A stretch of 64,000 nucleotides of DNA, taken from contig NZ_JAHLOQ010000003.1 in NCBI RefSeq assembly GCF_018917435.1, forward strand, positions 1 through 64,000. The letters run 5' to 3'. The notes beneath the pieces are model-generated. The model saw only the letters and a list, made by a program, of their open reading frames with translations, was not told the origin of the DNA and did no database searches. Of the stretch, positions 35,096 through 45,748 are shown piece after piece; the stretch's first letter is position 1, and every line of letters starts with the position of its first letter. Made by a program: the position numbers and the translations under genes. The DNA comes from Intestinibacter bartlettii (lineage in GTDB: Bacteria > Bacillota > Clostridia > Peptostreptococcales > Peptostreptococcaceae).

Positions 35096-36292
35096 TTATT
35101 TAACTAATTCTAATGTATCTCTAGCTATCATTAATTCTTCGTTAGTTGGTATTAATAATACTTTAACTTTAGAGTCAGCAGCAGATATAACTGTTTCTTT
35201 ACCTCTTACTTTGTTAGCTTCAGCGTCCATTTTAACACCTAATACTTCTAAGTTAGAAGCTATAGCTAATCTGTCATCTATACCATTTTCACCTAAACCA
35301 GCAGTGAATACTATAGCGTCTACACCGTTCATTTCAGCAGCGTAAGCACCTATATATTTTTTAACTCTCTTATGGTAAGCATCTAATGCATCTATTGCTT
35401 GTTGGTTTCCTTCAGCAGCAGCATCACATATATCTCTGAAGTCTGAAGATATACCAGTCATTCCGTATACACCAGATTCTTTATTCATTAATTTATCAAC
35501 ACCATCAGCGTCTAAGTTTTCTTTTTTCATTATGAATGGTATTATAGCTGGGTCTATATCACCACATCTAGTTCCCATTATTAAACCTTCAAGTGGAGTA
35601 AGTCCCATAGAAGTATCTACAACTTTTCCTCCGTCAACAGCAGCTACAGAAGCTCCGTTTCCTAAGTGACAAGTTACTATTTTTAAGTCAGCTATATCTT
35701 TTCCTAACATAGCAGCAGCTCTTTGAGATACGTATTTGTGAGAAGTTCCGTGGAATCCGTATCTTCTTACACCGTATTCAGTGTATAGTCTGTATGGAAG
35801 ACCATATAAGTATGAAGATGCTGGCATTGTTTGATGGAATGCAGTATCGAATACAGCAACGTTTGGTACTCCTGGTATTATAGCTTTTATAGCGTCTATT
35901 CCCATTAAGTTAGCTGGGTTGTGAAGAGGAGCTAATTCACTACATTTTTTGATAGCTTCTTCAACTTCTTCAGTTACTATAACTGAAGATGCGAATTTTT
36001 CTCCACCGTGAACAACTCTGTGTCCTACAGCGTTTATTTCAGTCATTTCTTTAACTCCACCGTAAGTTGGATCTAAAACACCTTCAAGAACTAATTTTAT
36101 AGCATCTTGATGATCTTTCATAGGTTGTTCTTTAACGTATTTACCTTCTACTCCGTCTTTTTTTTGAGTAAGTATAGAACCTTCTATACCTATTCTTTCA
36201 ACTAATCCTATACATAATACTGCTTCATTTTCCATATCTATTAATTGATATTTTAATGAAGAACTACCACAGTTTAAAACTAATATTTTCAT
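35096..36292 (-). CDS. ackA: acetate kinase
   Basis: 398-residue acetate kinase, which converts acetyl phosphate and ADP to acetate and ATP. Motifs: [14 protein letters not shown] at the N-terminus, [34 protein letters not shown] and FTAGLGENG. Pta is not in the window. GGAGG precedes the ATG. The gene is more GC-rich and codon-biased than its neighbours, as expected for high expression. A hairpin (35028-35051) follows it but lacks a T run. Confidence 0.97.
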   Translation of the reverse strand: MKILVLNCGSSSLKYQLIDMENEAVLCIGLVERIGIEGSILTQKKDGVEGKYVKEQPMKDHQDAIKLVLEGVLDPTYGGVKEMTEINAVGHRVVHGGEKFASSVIVTEEVEEAIKKCSELAPLHNPANLMGIDAIKAIIPGVPNVAVFDTAFHQTMPASSYLYGLPYRLYTEYGVRRYGFHGTSHKYVSQRAAAMLGKDIADLKIVTCHLGNGASVAAVDGGKVVDTSMGLTPLEGLIMGTRCGDIDPAIIPFIMKKENLDADGVDKLMNKESGVYGMTGISSDFRDICDAAAEGNQQAIDALDAYHKRVKKYIGAYAAEMNGVDAIVFTAGLGENGIDDRLAIASNLEVLGVKMDAEANKVRGKETVISAADSKVKVLLIPTNEELMIARDTLELVK

Positions 36293-36704
36293 TAGTAAAC
36301 CTCCTTAATATTTTATGAATAATATGTATTAAGTCCTCACGACTTTTTATTACAAAGTAAAAATCTCCCAGTTTTAGCAAATATAGAGATTTTTACTTTG
36401 TAACAAGCTTGGACAATAAAATACCTCAATTAATATATCATTTTTTTCTAAAAAAGTACATACTATTTTTTTACATAAAATGAAATAGGGTTTCTTATTG
36501 TCTCTTATATAATTATAATATATTTATAACATTATTGGTTAAAAAAAATACATTTTGTTAATATTTTATAATACATGATAAGCATTCTAATTATTTCAAT
36601 TATAAAAATCAACTTTTAATATATATTTCAATATTATCTCTTGAATTATTATTTCAATTAATTAAAATAATAAACATATTATTTACAAAAAAGGAGAAAA
36701 TTTT
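36293..36704. other. divergent intergenic region ackA/tmcAL with perfect 18-bp inverted repeat
   Basis: A 412-nt region between divergent genes that must hold both promoters. The sequence TTACAAAGTAAAAATCTC (36350-36367) is perfectly inverted at 36386-36403 across an 18-nt loop. No T run follows on either strand. The rest is AT-rich with no clear -35/-10 pair or further ORF. Confidence 0.6.
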
Positions 36705-37958
36705 ATGAATTTACTTGGTTTAATAGTTGAATATAACCCATTTCACAATGGTCATTTATATCATTTAAATGAATCAAAAAAAATTACAAATGCGACTCAT
36801 ACTATAGCTGTAATGAGCGGAAATTTTATGCAAAGAGGTACTCCTGCACTATTAGATAAATTTATCAGAGCAGAAATGGCAGTAAAAAATGGTGTGGATT
36901 TAGTAGTAGAATTACCTACCTTATATGCATGTCAAAGTGCGGAAATTTTTTCCCATGGTGGAATTACTTTACTAAATTCACTAAATTGTGTAAATTCAGT
37001 TTGTTTTGGAAGTGAAATTGGTAATATCGATATATTATATCTCATTGCAGAAATCTTAATAGACGAACCTGAAATATTCAAAAATAAGTTAAAAAATTAT
37101 TTAGGGGATGGGCTTCCATTTCCAAAAGCTAGAGCATCTGCACTATTTGATTATATAAGTAAAAATAACTTATATGATACATCAAAAGAAACTCTACTTG
37201 AAATCTTAAATTCACCTAATAATATATTAGGTATTGAATACATAAAAAGTATATTAAAACTTAATAGTAAGATTAAACCCTATACAATAAACAGAGTTAA
37301 TTCTGGATATAATAGCTTAAATGTAAATGACTCTATTTGTTCAGCTTCAGCTATTAGAAACGCTTTAAAAAGCAATACTTTAGATACTATAAATTATACT
37401 ATGCCTAAACATACTTATGATATAATAAATGATGTTGTAAAAAATGGATTTAATCTAGTTTATAATGATGATTTTTATGAAATTCTTTCATCTATTATTT
37501 TAAGAGATAAAGATAATTTAACTGATTACTTTGAAGTTAATGAAGGTATAGAAAATAAAATTTATAATTCAATATTTAAATGCCAAAACATAGAGGAATT
37601 ACAAAATGAAATAAAATCAAAAAGATATACTATGACTAAAATTTCTAGAACTTTAAATAATATAATGCTAGGAATAAAAAGAGAGGATATCATAAAAACT
37701 AAAGATTTAAATGAACTTCCTTATTTAAGAGTTTTAGCATTTAATGATAAAGGTTGTGAAATACTTAAAGAAATAAAGAAAAGCTCTGAAATTGAGGTTA
37801 TTACTAAATTTTCTAAAATAAAACATATAGACTCAGAAATTTTTAATACTTTAATAAATTACGATATAAAAGCTACTAATATGTATAACCTAATCTATAA
37901 TAAATCTACTCTAAAAGGACCTGTAGATTATATAACTTCGCCAAAATATATAAAGTAA
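36705..37958 (+). CDS. tmcAL: tRNA(Met) cytidine acetate ligase TmcAL (YlbM)
   Basis: 417-residue nucleotidyltransferase-fold protein of the YlbM/TmcAL family. The N-terminus [17 protein letters not shown] carries the HxGH nucleotide-binding motif; [17 protein letters not shown] and CFGSEIGN are also family motifs. TmcAL activates acetate with ATP and forms N4-acetylcytidine at the wobble base of elongator tRNA-Met. It is divergent from ackA, which makes acetate. AAGGAG precedes the ATG. Confidence 0.9.
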   Translation: MNLLGLIVEYNPFHNGHLYHLNESKKITNATHTIAVMSGNFMQRGTPALLDKFIRAEMAVKNGVDLVVELPTLYACQSAEIFSHGGITLLNSLNCVNSVCFGSEIGNIDILYLIAEILIDEPEIFKNKLKNYLGDGLPFPKARASALFDYISKNNLYDTSKETLLEILNSPNNILGIEYIKSILKLNSKIKPYTINRVNSGYNSLNVNDSICSASAIRNALKSNTLDTINYTMPKHTYDIINDVVKNGFNLVYNDDFYEILSSIILRDKDNLTDYFEVNEGIENKIYNSIFKCQNIEELQNEIKSKRYTMTKISRTLNNIMLGIKREDIIKTKDLNELPYLRVLAFNDKGCEILKEIKKSSEIEVITKFSKIKHIDSEIFNTLINYDIKATNMYNLIYNKSTLKGPVDYITSPKYIK

Positions 37959-37982
37959 TAGTAATTTAAGGGGGAATTGTTT

Positions 37983-38942
37983 ATGGATGATAATAATATT
38001 AAAACTCAAAACGAACCAAATTTTACAGAAATTACATATAAAAATAATGTCATTAAAGGTACTTTATTTGCATTAATAGCAGGTACTCTTTGGGGATTAT
38101 CTGGAATTTGCGCCCAATTTTTATTTCAGCAAAAAAATCTTACGCCAGAATGGGTAGTTTGTATAAGGCTAATATCTTCAGGAATAATATTACTTACTAT
38201 AGCCTATATTAAAGAAAAAAATAATATTTTCGAAGTATTTAAATCTAAAAAACATGTTAAAGATTTAGTTTTGTTTGGTATCTTAGGAATGTTTGGAGTT
38301 CAATATACATACTTTGTAGCTATAAATTACTCAAATGCAGCTACAGCCACTGTTATACAGTATTTAGGCCCTGCAATCATACTTATTTATCAATCACTAA
38401 GAAATAAATCTCTTCCTTCATTTGTAGAATTATTTGCCGTAATACTTTCTATTATAGGTGTATTTATTTTAGTAACTCATATGGATATAAATAACCTAGT
38501 TATATCTAAACAAGCTTTATTTTGGGCATTAGGCGCAGCATTTGCTCTTGCTTATTATTCAATTAAGCCTGGTAACTTATTAAATAACTTTAGTAATATA
38601 TGTGTCACTGGGTGGGGAATGTTAATTGGAGGTATAGCATTTAGTTTTATCAAACCTATTTTCGATATTAGTGGAATATTTGATATATATACTATAGGCG
38701 TTATAATTATAGTTATTATATTTGGTACAGTAATACCATTTAGTATTTATGTAATAAGTACAAAACTTATAGGACCTACTAAAACAAGCTTATTTTCAAC
38801 AATAGAACCAGTATCATCTGCTGTATTTTCTATATTCTTATTAAATCTTTCATTTGGCTTTATGGATTTTTTAGGTACGGCTATGATAATTTCTATGGTA
38901 GTTATTTTATCAGTAGGTAAAAAAGAAAAAAAAGAATCTTAA
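37983..38942 (+). CDS. EamA/DMT family transporter
   Basis: 319-residue drug/metabolite transporter with ten predicted membrane spans in two EamA repeats (first LFALIAGTLWGLSGICAQFL, second ALFWALGAAFALAYYSIKPG). Substrate unknown; related proteins export amino acids or metabolites. Start at ATG 37983 with AAGGGGG 8 nt upstream; the in-frame TTG two codons earlier is less likely. It follows tmcAL by 24 nt and is probably cotranscribed. Confidence 0.85.
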   Translation: MDDNNIKTQNEPNFTEITYKNNVIKGTLFALIAGTLWGLSGICAQFLFQQKNLTPEWVVCIRLISSGIILLTIAYIKEKNNIFEVFKSKKHVKDLVLFGILGMFGVQYTYFVAINYSNAATATVIQYLGPAIILIYQSLRNKSLPSFVELFAVILSIIGVFILVTHMDINNLVISKQALFWALGAAFALAYYSIKPGNLLNNFSNICVTGWGMLIGGIAFSFIKPIFDISGIFDIYTIGVIIIVIIFGTVIPFSIYVISTKLIGPTKTSLFSTIEPVSSAVFSIFLLNLSFGFMDFLGTAMIISMVVILSVGKKEKKES

Positions 38943-38943
38943 A

Positions 38944-39000
38944 ACAAAAACTCTCTTTAATTAGCTTTTTAACATAGTTAATCAAAGAGAGTTTTTTTTG
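38944..39000. terminator. bidirectional intrinsic terminator
   Basis: AAAACTCTCTTTAATTA pairs with TTAATCAAAGAGAGTTTT (one bulge) between convergent EamA and CAP-domain genes. T runs flank both sides, so it can stop transcription in both directions. Confidence 0.85.
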
Positions 39001-39049
39001 TATTTTAGTTTTATGATTTGATATATATTCAATATATACTTAGTATATA

Positions 39050-39943
39050 TTATTTACCTATAAACATTTGTGTCCAGTAAATACTTCCATTTGCATCTTT
39101 ATATATACCTACACCTAATTCAGTGTAACTACTATTTAATATGTTAGCTCTATGTCCAGAAGAATTCATCCATGCATTCATAACTTCACTAGGAGTTTTT
39201 TGACCCATAGCTATATTTTCTCCTGCTGTTTTATAACTTATATTGAAAGTCTTCATCATATCAAATGGAGAACCATAAGTTGGTGAAGTATGATCAAAGT
39301 AATTATTATCAATCATATCTTTAGATTTTATTGTTGCTACTCTTGATAGTTCTTTATTTAAAGTAAGAGGTTTTAAACCATTAGCTTGTCTTTCTTTGTT
39401 AACTAAGTTTAATACTTCTACTTGTTCTTTTGAAAAATCACTTGTAACTGTAGAGTTACTATTGTTATTTTGGTTACTATCCTCTATATTTCCACCTTGA
39501 TTGTTGTTGCCTTGATTGTTATCTGATTCACCTTGATTTTCATCTTTATCATTACCTTGGTTGCCATTTTCTAAATTTCCATTTTGGTTATTACCATCAT
39601 TTTGATTGTTATCTTCTATATTGCCATTATTTTGGTTATTATCTTCTATATTATCATTTTCATCTGCATCTACTGTGAAATCTTTATCTATGTCGTCATC
39701 TTTATCAATACTAGGAAATTTATTAGAACAATTATTTTTATTTAACCATTTTAATGTGTCTAATAACGACATACATTTTAAATTTAATTTATATCTTTTT
39801 CCATTGACACAAACATACGTCTTTCCTGTTGATTTTGTAGTATTTACTTTTTCTACTTGCATAGCATTTGAAAATCCTACACTAGTTGCAGTCATTATTA
39901 CTGTAGCTCCTACAATTGCCATTTTCTTTAATTTTTTATTCAT
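39050..39943 (-). CDS. secreted CAP-domain (SCP/YkwD-like) protein
   Basis: 297-residue exported protein. A signal peptide (MNKKLKKMAIVGATVIMTAT) is followed by a short domain with two Cys (VCVNGKRYKLNLKCMSLLDT), an Asn/Asp/Gln/Gly-rich linker (about residues 80-165) and a CAP domain at the C-terminus (LVNKERQANGLKPLTLNKEL, FDHTSPTYGSPF, AGENIAMG, SGHRANIL). CAP proteins of Firmicutes are found in spore coats and cell walls; biochemical function is unclear. ATG 39943 has GAGGTG six nt upstream. Downstream terminator shared with the EamA gene. The 296 nt upstream, up to the response regulator, contain only that gene's terminator and AT-rich sequence. Confidence 0.85.
   Translation of the reverse strand: MNKKLKKMAIVGATVIMTATSVGFSNAMQVEKVNTTKSTGKTYVCVNGKRYKLNLKCMSLLDTLKWLNKNNCSNKFPSIDKDDDIDKDFTVDADENDNIEDNNQNNGNIEDNNQNDGNNQNGNLENGNQGNDKDENQGESDNNQGNNNQGGNIEDSNQNNNSNSTVTSDFSKEQVEVLNLVNKERQANGLKPLTLNKELSRVATIKSKDMIDNNYFDHTSPTYGSPFDMMKTFNISYKTAGENIAMGQKTPSEVMNAWMNSSGHRANILNSSYTELGVGIYKDANGSIYWTQMFIGK
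39467..39668 (-). repeat. degenerate repeat encoding an Asn/Gly/Asp-rich linker
   Basis: In-frame imperfect repeats of units such as NIEDNNQN, NQNDGN and NNQGG in the CAP protein linker. Repeated ATT/TTG-rich triplets show recent expansion or contraction is possible. Confidence 0.6.
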
Positions 39944-40162
39944 ATAAAACACCTCATCCTTTTTTGTTTTTTAACTTTTCTAACTTTGTTACTTTTTTGT
40001 AACCTTTAATTTGCACTTACCCTTGCGCCTATTAATAGTAACATACAATTTCTTATTTTATTCATGTTAATTTATGTAAACCTAATTTTAATTTTGCTTT
40101 ATCTGTTGATATAACTAATGTTTAATATACTTAGATTTTTTTATTATTTTTATTTAAATCAC

Positions 40163-40200
40163 AAAAAAAAGACAAATCACACAAAGATTGTCTCTTTTTT
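40163..40200 (-). terminator. intrinsic terminator of the LytTR regulator gene
   Basis: Minus strand AGACAATC pairs with GATTTGTCT (one bulge), followed by eight T. It ends the LytS/LytTR operon. Confidence 0.78.
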
Positions 40201-40239
40201 AATAGCTATTAATTTTATAAATTCATAAATAAATATCTT

Positions 40240-40992
40240 TTATATATTCATAAGATCCTTAAAACTTTTTACTTTACTTCTACTTACTGTAAGTTCATAT
40301 TTTTTATTATTTAATTTAAGCAAATAAGTATTATTAAACCATGGTACTACTTCTTCTATTTTAAGTAAATTAACTAAATAAGACCTGTGACATTTAAAAA
40401 AATTACTATTATTTATAATTTTTTCAACATAAGATATACATTCCCTTATATGATATTCTTCATTTTCTGTATATATATATGTATACCTCTCCCTAGCTTC
40501 ACAGTAATAAATATCATCAATATTAACTATATATATTTTATTTTCTTTCCAAAGACTTATTTTATTAGATACTTTAGGTGAGGTTATTTTCTTTTCTTCT
40601 ACTGCAGTCTTTTTTATTTCCTGTTTATCTACATTACATGATTTTTCTAGTTTTTGTAACATAGATATTATTCTTTCTTCTGAATAAGGTTTTAATATAT
40701 AATCAAACACATCTAACTTAAAGGCTTCTACAGCATAATTTTCATATGCAGTTATAAAAATTATCTTGGGTTTTTGTTCAAATTTATTGATAGTTCTTGC
40801 AAGTAACATCCCATCTAATTTAGGTATATTTATATCTAAAAAAATAGCGTCAATATTATTTTCTTGTATAAAACTTAATACATCTAGGCCATTATCAAAC
40901 TCCCCTACTATATCCATATTTGTATTATTTTCAATAAAATACCTTAGCTCTTTTCTTGCTGGAAATTCATCTTCAACTATTATTACATTCAT
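40240..40992 (-). CDS. LytTR-family response regulator
   Basis: 250-residue response regulator. Receiver domain with Glu7/Asp8, phospho-acceptor Asp53 (IDAIFLDINIPKLDG) and Lys in YILKPYSEE; C-terminal LytTR DNA-binding domain at about residues 145-245 (YYCEARERYTYIYTENEE, FFKCHRSYLVNLL). It follows its kinase gene by 6 nt with the ribosome binding site inside the kinase end. Confidence 0.92.
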   Translation of the reverse strand: MNVIIVEDEFPARKELRYFIENNTNMDIVGEFDNGLDVLSFIQENNIDAIFLDINIPKLDGMLLARTINKFEQKPKIIFITAYENYAVEAFKLDVFDYILKPYSEERIISMLQKLEKSCNVDKQEIKKTAVEEKKITSPKVSNKISLWKENKIYIVNIDDIYYCEARERYTYIYTENEEYHIRECISYVEKIINNSNFFKCHRSYLVNLLKIEEVVPWFNNTYLLKLNNKKYELTVSRSKVKSFKDLMNI

Positions 40993-40998
40993 AATATT

Positions 40999-42195
40999 TT
41001 ACCCCCATACATAAAATTCAATCAAAGTACCCTTATTTAATTTTGTTATTTCTAATCCTTTATTATAATAAAGTTTTAATCTTAAATGTACATTATAAAG
41101 ACCTATTTTATTTTCAGGCATATTGCCTTTGTATATATTATCTATTACATTTTTATCTATACCTAACCCATTATCTTCTATACTTATTTTGACCTTTGAG
41201 TCTAAATTTTTAATAGAAATTTTAACTTTTCCATCATATTTATTATCCATTGGTAAAATTCCATGTATAATAGCATTTTCAACTAACGGTTGGATAATTA
41301 AACTTGGTATTTTTATATTTGTATTATCTATATCATATTCAATATTTAAAGCATTATTAAACCTAGCCTGTTCTATATCTATATATGACTTAACTTGTTC
41401 CATCTCTTTTTTTATATCTATTAAAGTATCATCAAACTCCAAATTATGTCTTAAATAAGTTGATAAACTTATAATTAAATCTCTAGCCTTTTGAGGATCA
41501 AATCTTATAAAAGATGCTATTGTATTTAATGCATTAAATATAAAGTGTGGATTTATTTGTCTTTGAAGTGCGGACATCTCTGCCTTTTTTCTAGCTTCAA
41601 TATCTTTTTTATCCTTTTCTATAGTATTAACTATAGAAACCATAAATCCTATGCCAAGTTGACCAACCATTAAAGGCAGATAAATTGTATGTATAATATC
41701 TAACGCTAAAGTTTTTGGTTTGCATAATAAATAAATTAAAATGATAGTTATATTTTCTGAAACCATTCCTACTAAAATCCCATAAAAACCTCTATACTTT
41801 ACTGGTATTCGTTTGTAAAAAAGTCCTGAAAATATCCCCGCAAATACACTCGATATAAAACAAGGTATTGATGTCATACTATCTGGATATGCTAAAAATC
41901 TATGTAATCCAGAAATTATACCTGCAGGAATACTTACAAAGGGTCCAAACAATATACCTCCAGATACTATTGTTATTATTCGCGTATTTAATATTGATCC
42001 TTTATAAAATATTCCATCATAAGTTCCAATTATAGAAAGTACGATAAATATAATAGATATTATAAATAAATCTTTTTTGTCGTATTTGTCTTTTTCAAAT
42101 ATACTTTTAAATATTTTTAATTTGCTTATTAATAGAAATAATACTACAATAAAGCTGGTTTTTTCTAGTAATATTATTAAATAATTTTCTTTCAT
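40999..42195 (-). CDS. LytS-family sensor histidine kinase
   Basis: 398-residue kinase. The N-terminal 190 residues form five to six membrane spans of the 5TM-LYT sensor type (GGILFGPFVSIPAGIISGLH); the His-kinase domain has the phosphoacceptor QINPHFIFNALNTIA, then PSLIIQPLVENAIIHG (N box) and EDNGLGID (G box). Characterised members of this sensor family respond to pyruvate. ATG at 42195 chosen because GGGGG precedes it; the ATG four codons upstream does not. It lies directly downstream of the lactate operon terminator. Confidence 0.9.
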   Translation of the reverse strand: MKENYLIILLEKTSFIVVLFLLISKLKIFKSIFEKDKYDKKDLFIISIIFIVLSIIGTYDGIFYKGSILNTRIITIVSGGILFGPFVSIPAGIISGLHRFLAYPDSMTSIPCFISSVFAGIFSGLFYKRIPVKYRGFYGILVGMVSENITIILIYLLCKPKTLALDIIHTIYLPLMVGQLGIGFMVSIVNTIEKDKKDIEARKKAEMSALQRQINPHFIFNALNTIASFIRFDPQKARDLIISLSTYLRHNLEFDDTLIDIKKEMEQVKSYIDIEQARFNNALNIEYDIDNTNIKIPSLIIQPLVENAIIHGILPMDNKYDGKVKISIKNLDSKVKISIEDNGLGIDKNVIDNIYKGNMPENKIGLYNVHLRLKLYYNKGLEITKLNKGTLIEFYVWG

Positions 42196-42216
42196 AAATA
42201 CCCCCATTTTTTAATA

Positions 42217-42251
42217 CAAAAAAGCCTACATTAAATAATGTAGACTTTTTA
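42217..42251 (-). terminator. intrinsic terminator of the lactate operon
   Basis: Minus strand AAAAAGTCTACATTA pairs with TAATGTAGGCTTTTT, with a T run. Located after the FAD-linked dehydrogenase gene and before the LytS gene. Confidence 0.85.
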
Positions 42252-42301
42252 ATTATAGCATATATTTCCAAATTCAATTTTATGTTTTTTATTTTATATT
42301 A

Positions 42302-43693
42302 TTAATTATATAATTTTCCTGGATTTAATATATTTTTAGGGTCAAATGCTGCTTTTATACCTTTTAATATATTTATATAAGTTTCACTCTTAGATTCTAC
42401 AAAGTAAGGACTCTTAGCATATCCAACACCATGCTCACCAGAAACTTCACCGTTTAATTCTCTAGCTTTAGCAAACATTAAATCAAATGCTTTGTTAAGT
42501 CTTTCATGCCATGTTTTATCGTCTAAATCATCTTTATGTGGGTAAACGTGTAGATTACCATCTCCAGCATGACCAAAGCTTTTTATTCTAAGGCCGACTT
42601 CTGGTTGTATATCATGTGTAAATCTAACGAATTCTGCAACTTTATCTCTTGGAACAACAACGTCACATTCATCTATCTCACTACTAGCTTTGAATGCTTC
42701 TAAGAATGCTCCCCTTGCTGACCAAATTGATTCATTTCTTTCATCTGTATCTGCTATTAATACATCATATGCTCCACATTCTAAGCAAAGTTTAGCTACG
42801 TTTTCGTATTCTCTTTCTATTTCTTCTGTTGAGTTACCATCAAATTTTAATAATAAGTAAGCATTTGAAGAGTTATCTGGGAATTTCTTACCTAAGAATT
42901 CTTCAGCCCCTACTATTGCTTCTCTTTCCATAAATTCTATAGCAGTTGGTATAGATTTTGATTTTATTATTTTAGGTACAGTATCTATAGCAAGTGCTAA
43001 GTCTGGGAATGGTATTAATAAACTTATTGCTTTTTTAGGTAATGGAAGTAATTTTAGTATAGCTTTAGTTACTATAGCAAGTTGACCTTCTGAACCAACT
43101 ACTAAATCTTTTATTGAATATCCAGAAGAGTTTTTAACTACTTTACCACCAACATTTATTACTTCACCATTTGGAAGTACACATTCAAGTCCTCTTACAT
43201 AGTCTCTTGTAACCCCGTATTTAACAGCTCTCATACCACCTGCATTAGTATTTATATTACCACCTATAGCAGCACTCTTTTCACCTGGATCTGGTGGGTA
43301 GAATAAGTCATGTTCTTCTACATATTGAGCTATAGTCATTAATAAAACACCTGGTTCAACTGTTAAAGTTAAGTTTTCTTCGTCTAATTCTAATATTTTG
43401 TCCATTTTAGTAAGACATAACATTATACCTCCATAAAGAGCAACTGATGCTCCAGAAAGTCCAGTACCTTGTCCTCTAGGTGTTACTGGTATGTTGTTTT
43501 CATAAGCATATTTCATTATTTTTGAAACTTGTTCAGTAGAGTGAACGAATACTAATACTTCAGGATATTTTATTTCACCTGCTAACTCATCATGAGCATA
43601 ATCTTCGTTAATATCGTCACCAACTACTACATCTTCTTTATCTAAAATAGTTAATAAAAAGTCTATATCTTTTTGATCTATTTTTTTGTACAT
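42302..43693 (-). CDS. FAD-linked lactate dehydrogenase subunit (LctD/GlcD-like)
   Basis: 463-residue FAD-binding oxidase of the GlcD type. The PCMH FAD domain holds [43 protein letters not shown] in two parts and [13 protein letters not shown]; the C-terminal FAD-oxidase domain ends with [17 protein letters not shown]. With the adjacent EtfB and EtfA it forms an electron-confurcating lactate dehydrogenase as in Acetobacterium woodii (LctBCD), coupling lactate oxidation by NAD+ to reduced ferredoxin oxidation. Last gene of the lactate operon. Confidence 0.93.
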   Translation of the reverse strand: MYKKIDQKDIDFLLTILDKEDVVVGDDINEDYAHDELAGEIKYPEVLVFVHSTEQVSKIMKYAYENNIPVTPRGQGTGLSGASVALYGGIMLCLTKMDKILELDEENLTLTVEPGVLLMTIAQYVEEHDLFYPPDPGEKSAAIGGNINTNAGGMRAVKYGVTRDYVRGLECVLPNGEVINVGGKVVKNSSGYSIKDLVVGSEGQLAIVTKAILKLLPLPKKAISLLIPFPDLALAIDTVPKIIKSKSIPTAIEFMEREAIVGAEEFLGKKFPDNSSNAYLLLKFDGNSTEEIEREYENVAKLCLECGAYDVLIADTDERNESIWSARGAFLEAFKASSEIDECDVVVPRDKVAEFVRFTHDIQPEVGLRIKSFGHAGDGNLHVYPHKDDLDDKTWHERLNKAFDLMFAKARELNGEVSGEHGVGYAKSPYFVESKSETYINILKGIKAAFDPKNILNPGKLYN

Positions 43694-43705
43694 TTTAATT
43701 CCCCC

Positions 43706-44926
43706 CTATTTTGCCATTTGTGCTACTTTTTGTGCATTTTCATTTTTCATTGCTTTTATTTTTTCAGTAAGTTTAGGTATTATTTCATATATATCCCCTA
43801 TAATACCTAAGTGAGCCACGTCAAATATAGGTGCTTTTTCATCTTGGTTTATAGCTATTATATAATCAGAACCTTTCATACCAGCTACAAATTGTACTGC
43901 TCCTGATACACCACAAGTTATTATTAATTTTGGTTTTACTGTTCTACCACTAAGTCCTATTTGTTTTTTAGGGTCTACCCAACCACATTCTATAGTTGGT
44001 CTAGTACCTGCTACTTGTGCTCCAAGTACATCTGCTAATTCATTAAGCATTTTTAAATCTTCTTCTTTTTTGAATGCTCTTGATGCTACAACTATTACTT
44101 CAGCTTCTTCTATTCCTACTACTTTATTTTTTATTTTAGTTTCAAGTACTTTTATATTAGAAGTTAATTTATCTTTATCTACTGAGCATAAAGTAACTTT
44201 TCCTTTAGGGTCTTCTACTTTTTCTGGTATATTAAATATTTTATATCTAACTGTTGCAAATTGTGGTCTACTATTTGGAGTATTTATATGGGCCATTATA
44301 TTACCACCGAATGCTGGTCTTATTTGGTCTAAATCTGTATTTTCTTGTACATCAAGTATTGTACAGTCTGCAGTAAGTCCTGTTTTAAAACGAGCAGCAA
44401 GTCTTGGAGCTAATGATCTACCTAATGTAGTACCACCAACTAACATTATAGAAGGTTTATTATTATTTATATAATCTTCTAGTGCTGCACTATAAGGTTC
44501 TATTCTAAATTTATCGTATTCTTCAGAATCGTATACAAATACTTCATCTACACCATAAGCAAGTAAAGAATCACATTTATCTTTTATATTATTTCCTACA
44601 AATACACAGTTTACTGGATGGTTTATTTTAGCTGCAAGTTCGCGAGCTTTTCCTATTAATTCATAAGTAACAGGATGTATTTCGCCATCGTTGTGGTCTA
44701 CATAAACTGTTATACCTCTCCATTCATCTTTATTTATTGCTACTACTTCATCATCTTCAAATATAAATGCCCCTTTTGGTCCTTTTTTAACGCACATCTT
44801 ACACATTTTACATGCTGCATTTATTTCAATTTTTCCGTCTACTTCTTCCATTGCTTCGAATGGACATATTTGTAAGACTTCTTCTATATTATCTATTTTA
44901 TCTTGGTTGATTATTATCTTTGCCAT
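43706..44926 (-). CDS. electron transfer flavoprotein alpha subunit with [4Fe-4S] domain (LctC-like)
   Basis: 406-residue EtfA. An N-terminal extension carries Cys21, Cys39, Cys42 and Cys45 (ICPFEAM, CKMCKMC), enough for one [4Fe-4S] cluster, followed by the Etf alpha domain and the C-terminal FAD-binding part (IECGWVDPKKQIGLSGRTVK, LIITCGVSGAVQFVAGMKGS split). This extension is characteristic of bifurcating lactate dehydrogenase Etfs. It lies between etfB (18-nt gap) and the dehydrogenase. Confidence 0.93.
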   Translation of the reverse strand: MAKIIINQDKIDNIEEVLQICPFEAMEEVDGKIEINAACKMCKMCVKKGPKGAFIFEDDEVVAINKDEWRGITVYVDHNDGEIHPVTYELIGKARELAAKINHPVNCVFVGNNIKDKCDSLLAYGVDEVFVYDSEEYDKFRIEPYSAALEDYINNNKPSIMLVGGTTLGRSLAPRLAARFKTGLTADCTILDVQENTDLDQIRPAFGGNIMAHINTPNSRPQFATVRYKIFNIPEKVEDPKGKVTLCSVDKDKLTSNIKVLETKIKNKVVGIEEAEVIVVASRAFKKEEDLKMLNELADVLGAQVAGTRPTIECGWVDPKKQIGLSGRTVKPKLIITCGVSGAVQFVAGMKGSDYIIAINQDEKAPIFDVAHLGIIGDIYEIIPKLTEKIKAMKNENAQKVAQMAK

Positions 44927-44944
44927 CTCAAATTCCCCCTCAAA

Positions 44945-45733
44945 CTAAAGTATTTTTAAATCTACTATCTTATTAAATAATGTTTCAGTAAGTTCATCAG
45001 AATTTCCACGAACTATGTCTTTATCTGTATTTGGTTCTGGTGGGAATATTCTTATTACTTGTGTTGCTGAACCATTAAGTCCATAGTGTTTTTCATCTGT
45101 ATCATCCATATCCTTTAATGTTATCATTGGTATTTCTTTGTCCTTAGTTGCCATTTTTAATTTGAAAGATGGTAATCTTGGTTGGAATATATCTTTTTCA
45201 ACAGTTATTAAACATGGATAACTTATTTCACATACTTCTAAAGTTGTTGGAAGATCTGTTTCAACTACTATTGATTTTTCTCCTACTTCGATTATTTTAG
45301 TTACATTTGTAACGTGTGGTATATTTAAATATTCTGCTATTTCTGGTCCAACTTGAGCAGTATCACCGTCAGTTGTTTGTTTACCACAGATTATTAAATC
45401 TGGATTTCCTATTTTCTTTATACCTTGTGCTAAAGTGTATGCTGTTGCAAGAACATCAGCACCGCCGAATTTTCTATCACTTACTATAACACCTTCGTCA
45501 ACACCCATTGAGAAACTTTCACTTATTACTTTTTTAGCTTGTGGTGGTCCCATTGTTATTGTTTTAAGTGTTGCATTGTTTTCTTTTTTTATTCTTAAAG
45601 CAGTTTCAAGAGCAAATAAATCATAAGGATTCATTTTTGAATCTACACCATCTCTTTTTAATACACCTGTAACTGGATCTACTTCTACTTCTGATGTTCC
45701 AGGAACTTGTTTAACACATACTACTATTTCCAT
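44945..45733 (-). CDS. electron transfer flavoprotein beta subunit (LctB-like)
   Basis: 262-residue EtfB. N-terminal [49 protein letters not shown] and CLITVEKD are family signatures; this subunit binds the bifurcating FAD at the NAD-site side. ATG at 45733 has GGAGGGG upstream; the ATG five codons earlier does not. It follows the racemase gene with 15 nt. Confidence 0.93.
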   Translation of the reverse strand: MEIVVCVKQVPGTSEVEVDPVTGVLKRDGVDSKMNPYDLFALETALRIKKENNATLKTITMGPPQAKKVISESFSMGVDEGVIVSDRKFGGADVLATAYTLAQGIKKIGNPDLIICGKQTTDGDTAQVGPEIAEYLNIPHVTNVTKIIEVGEKSIVVETDLPTTLEVCEISYPCLITVEKDIFQPRLPSFKLKMATKDKEIPMITLKDMDDTDEKHYGLNGSATQVIRIFPPEPNTDKDIVRGNSDELTETLFNKIVDLKIL

Positions 45734-45748
45734 ATTATACCCCTCCAT

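Noticed and set aside
39606-39947. Plus-strand ORF of 113 codons opposite the CAP protein
   Set aside because: Produced by the repeat linker read in reverse; Ser/Leu-rich low complexity, no start signal.
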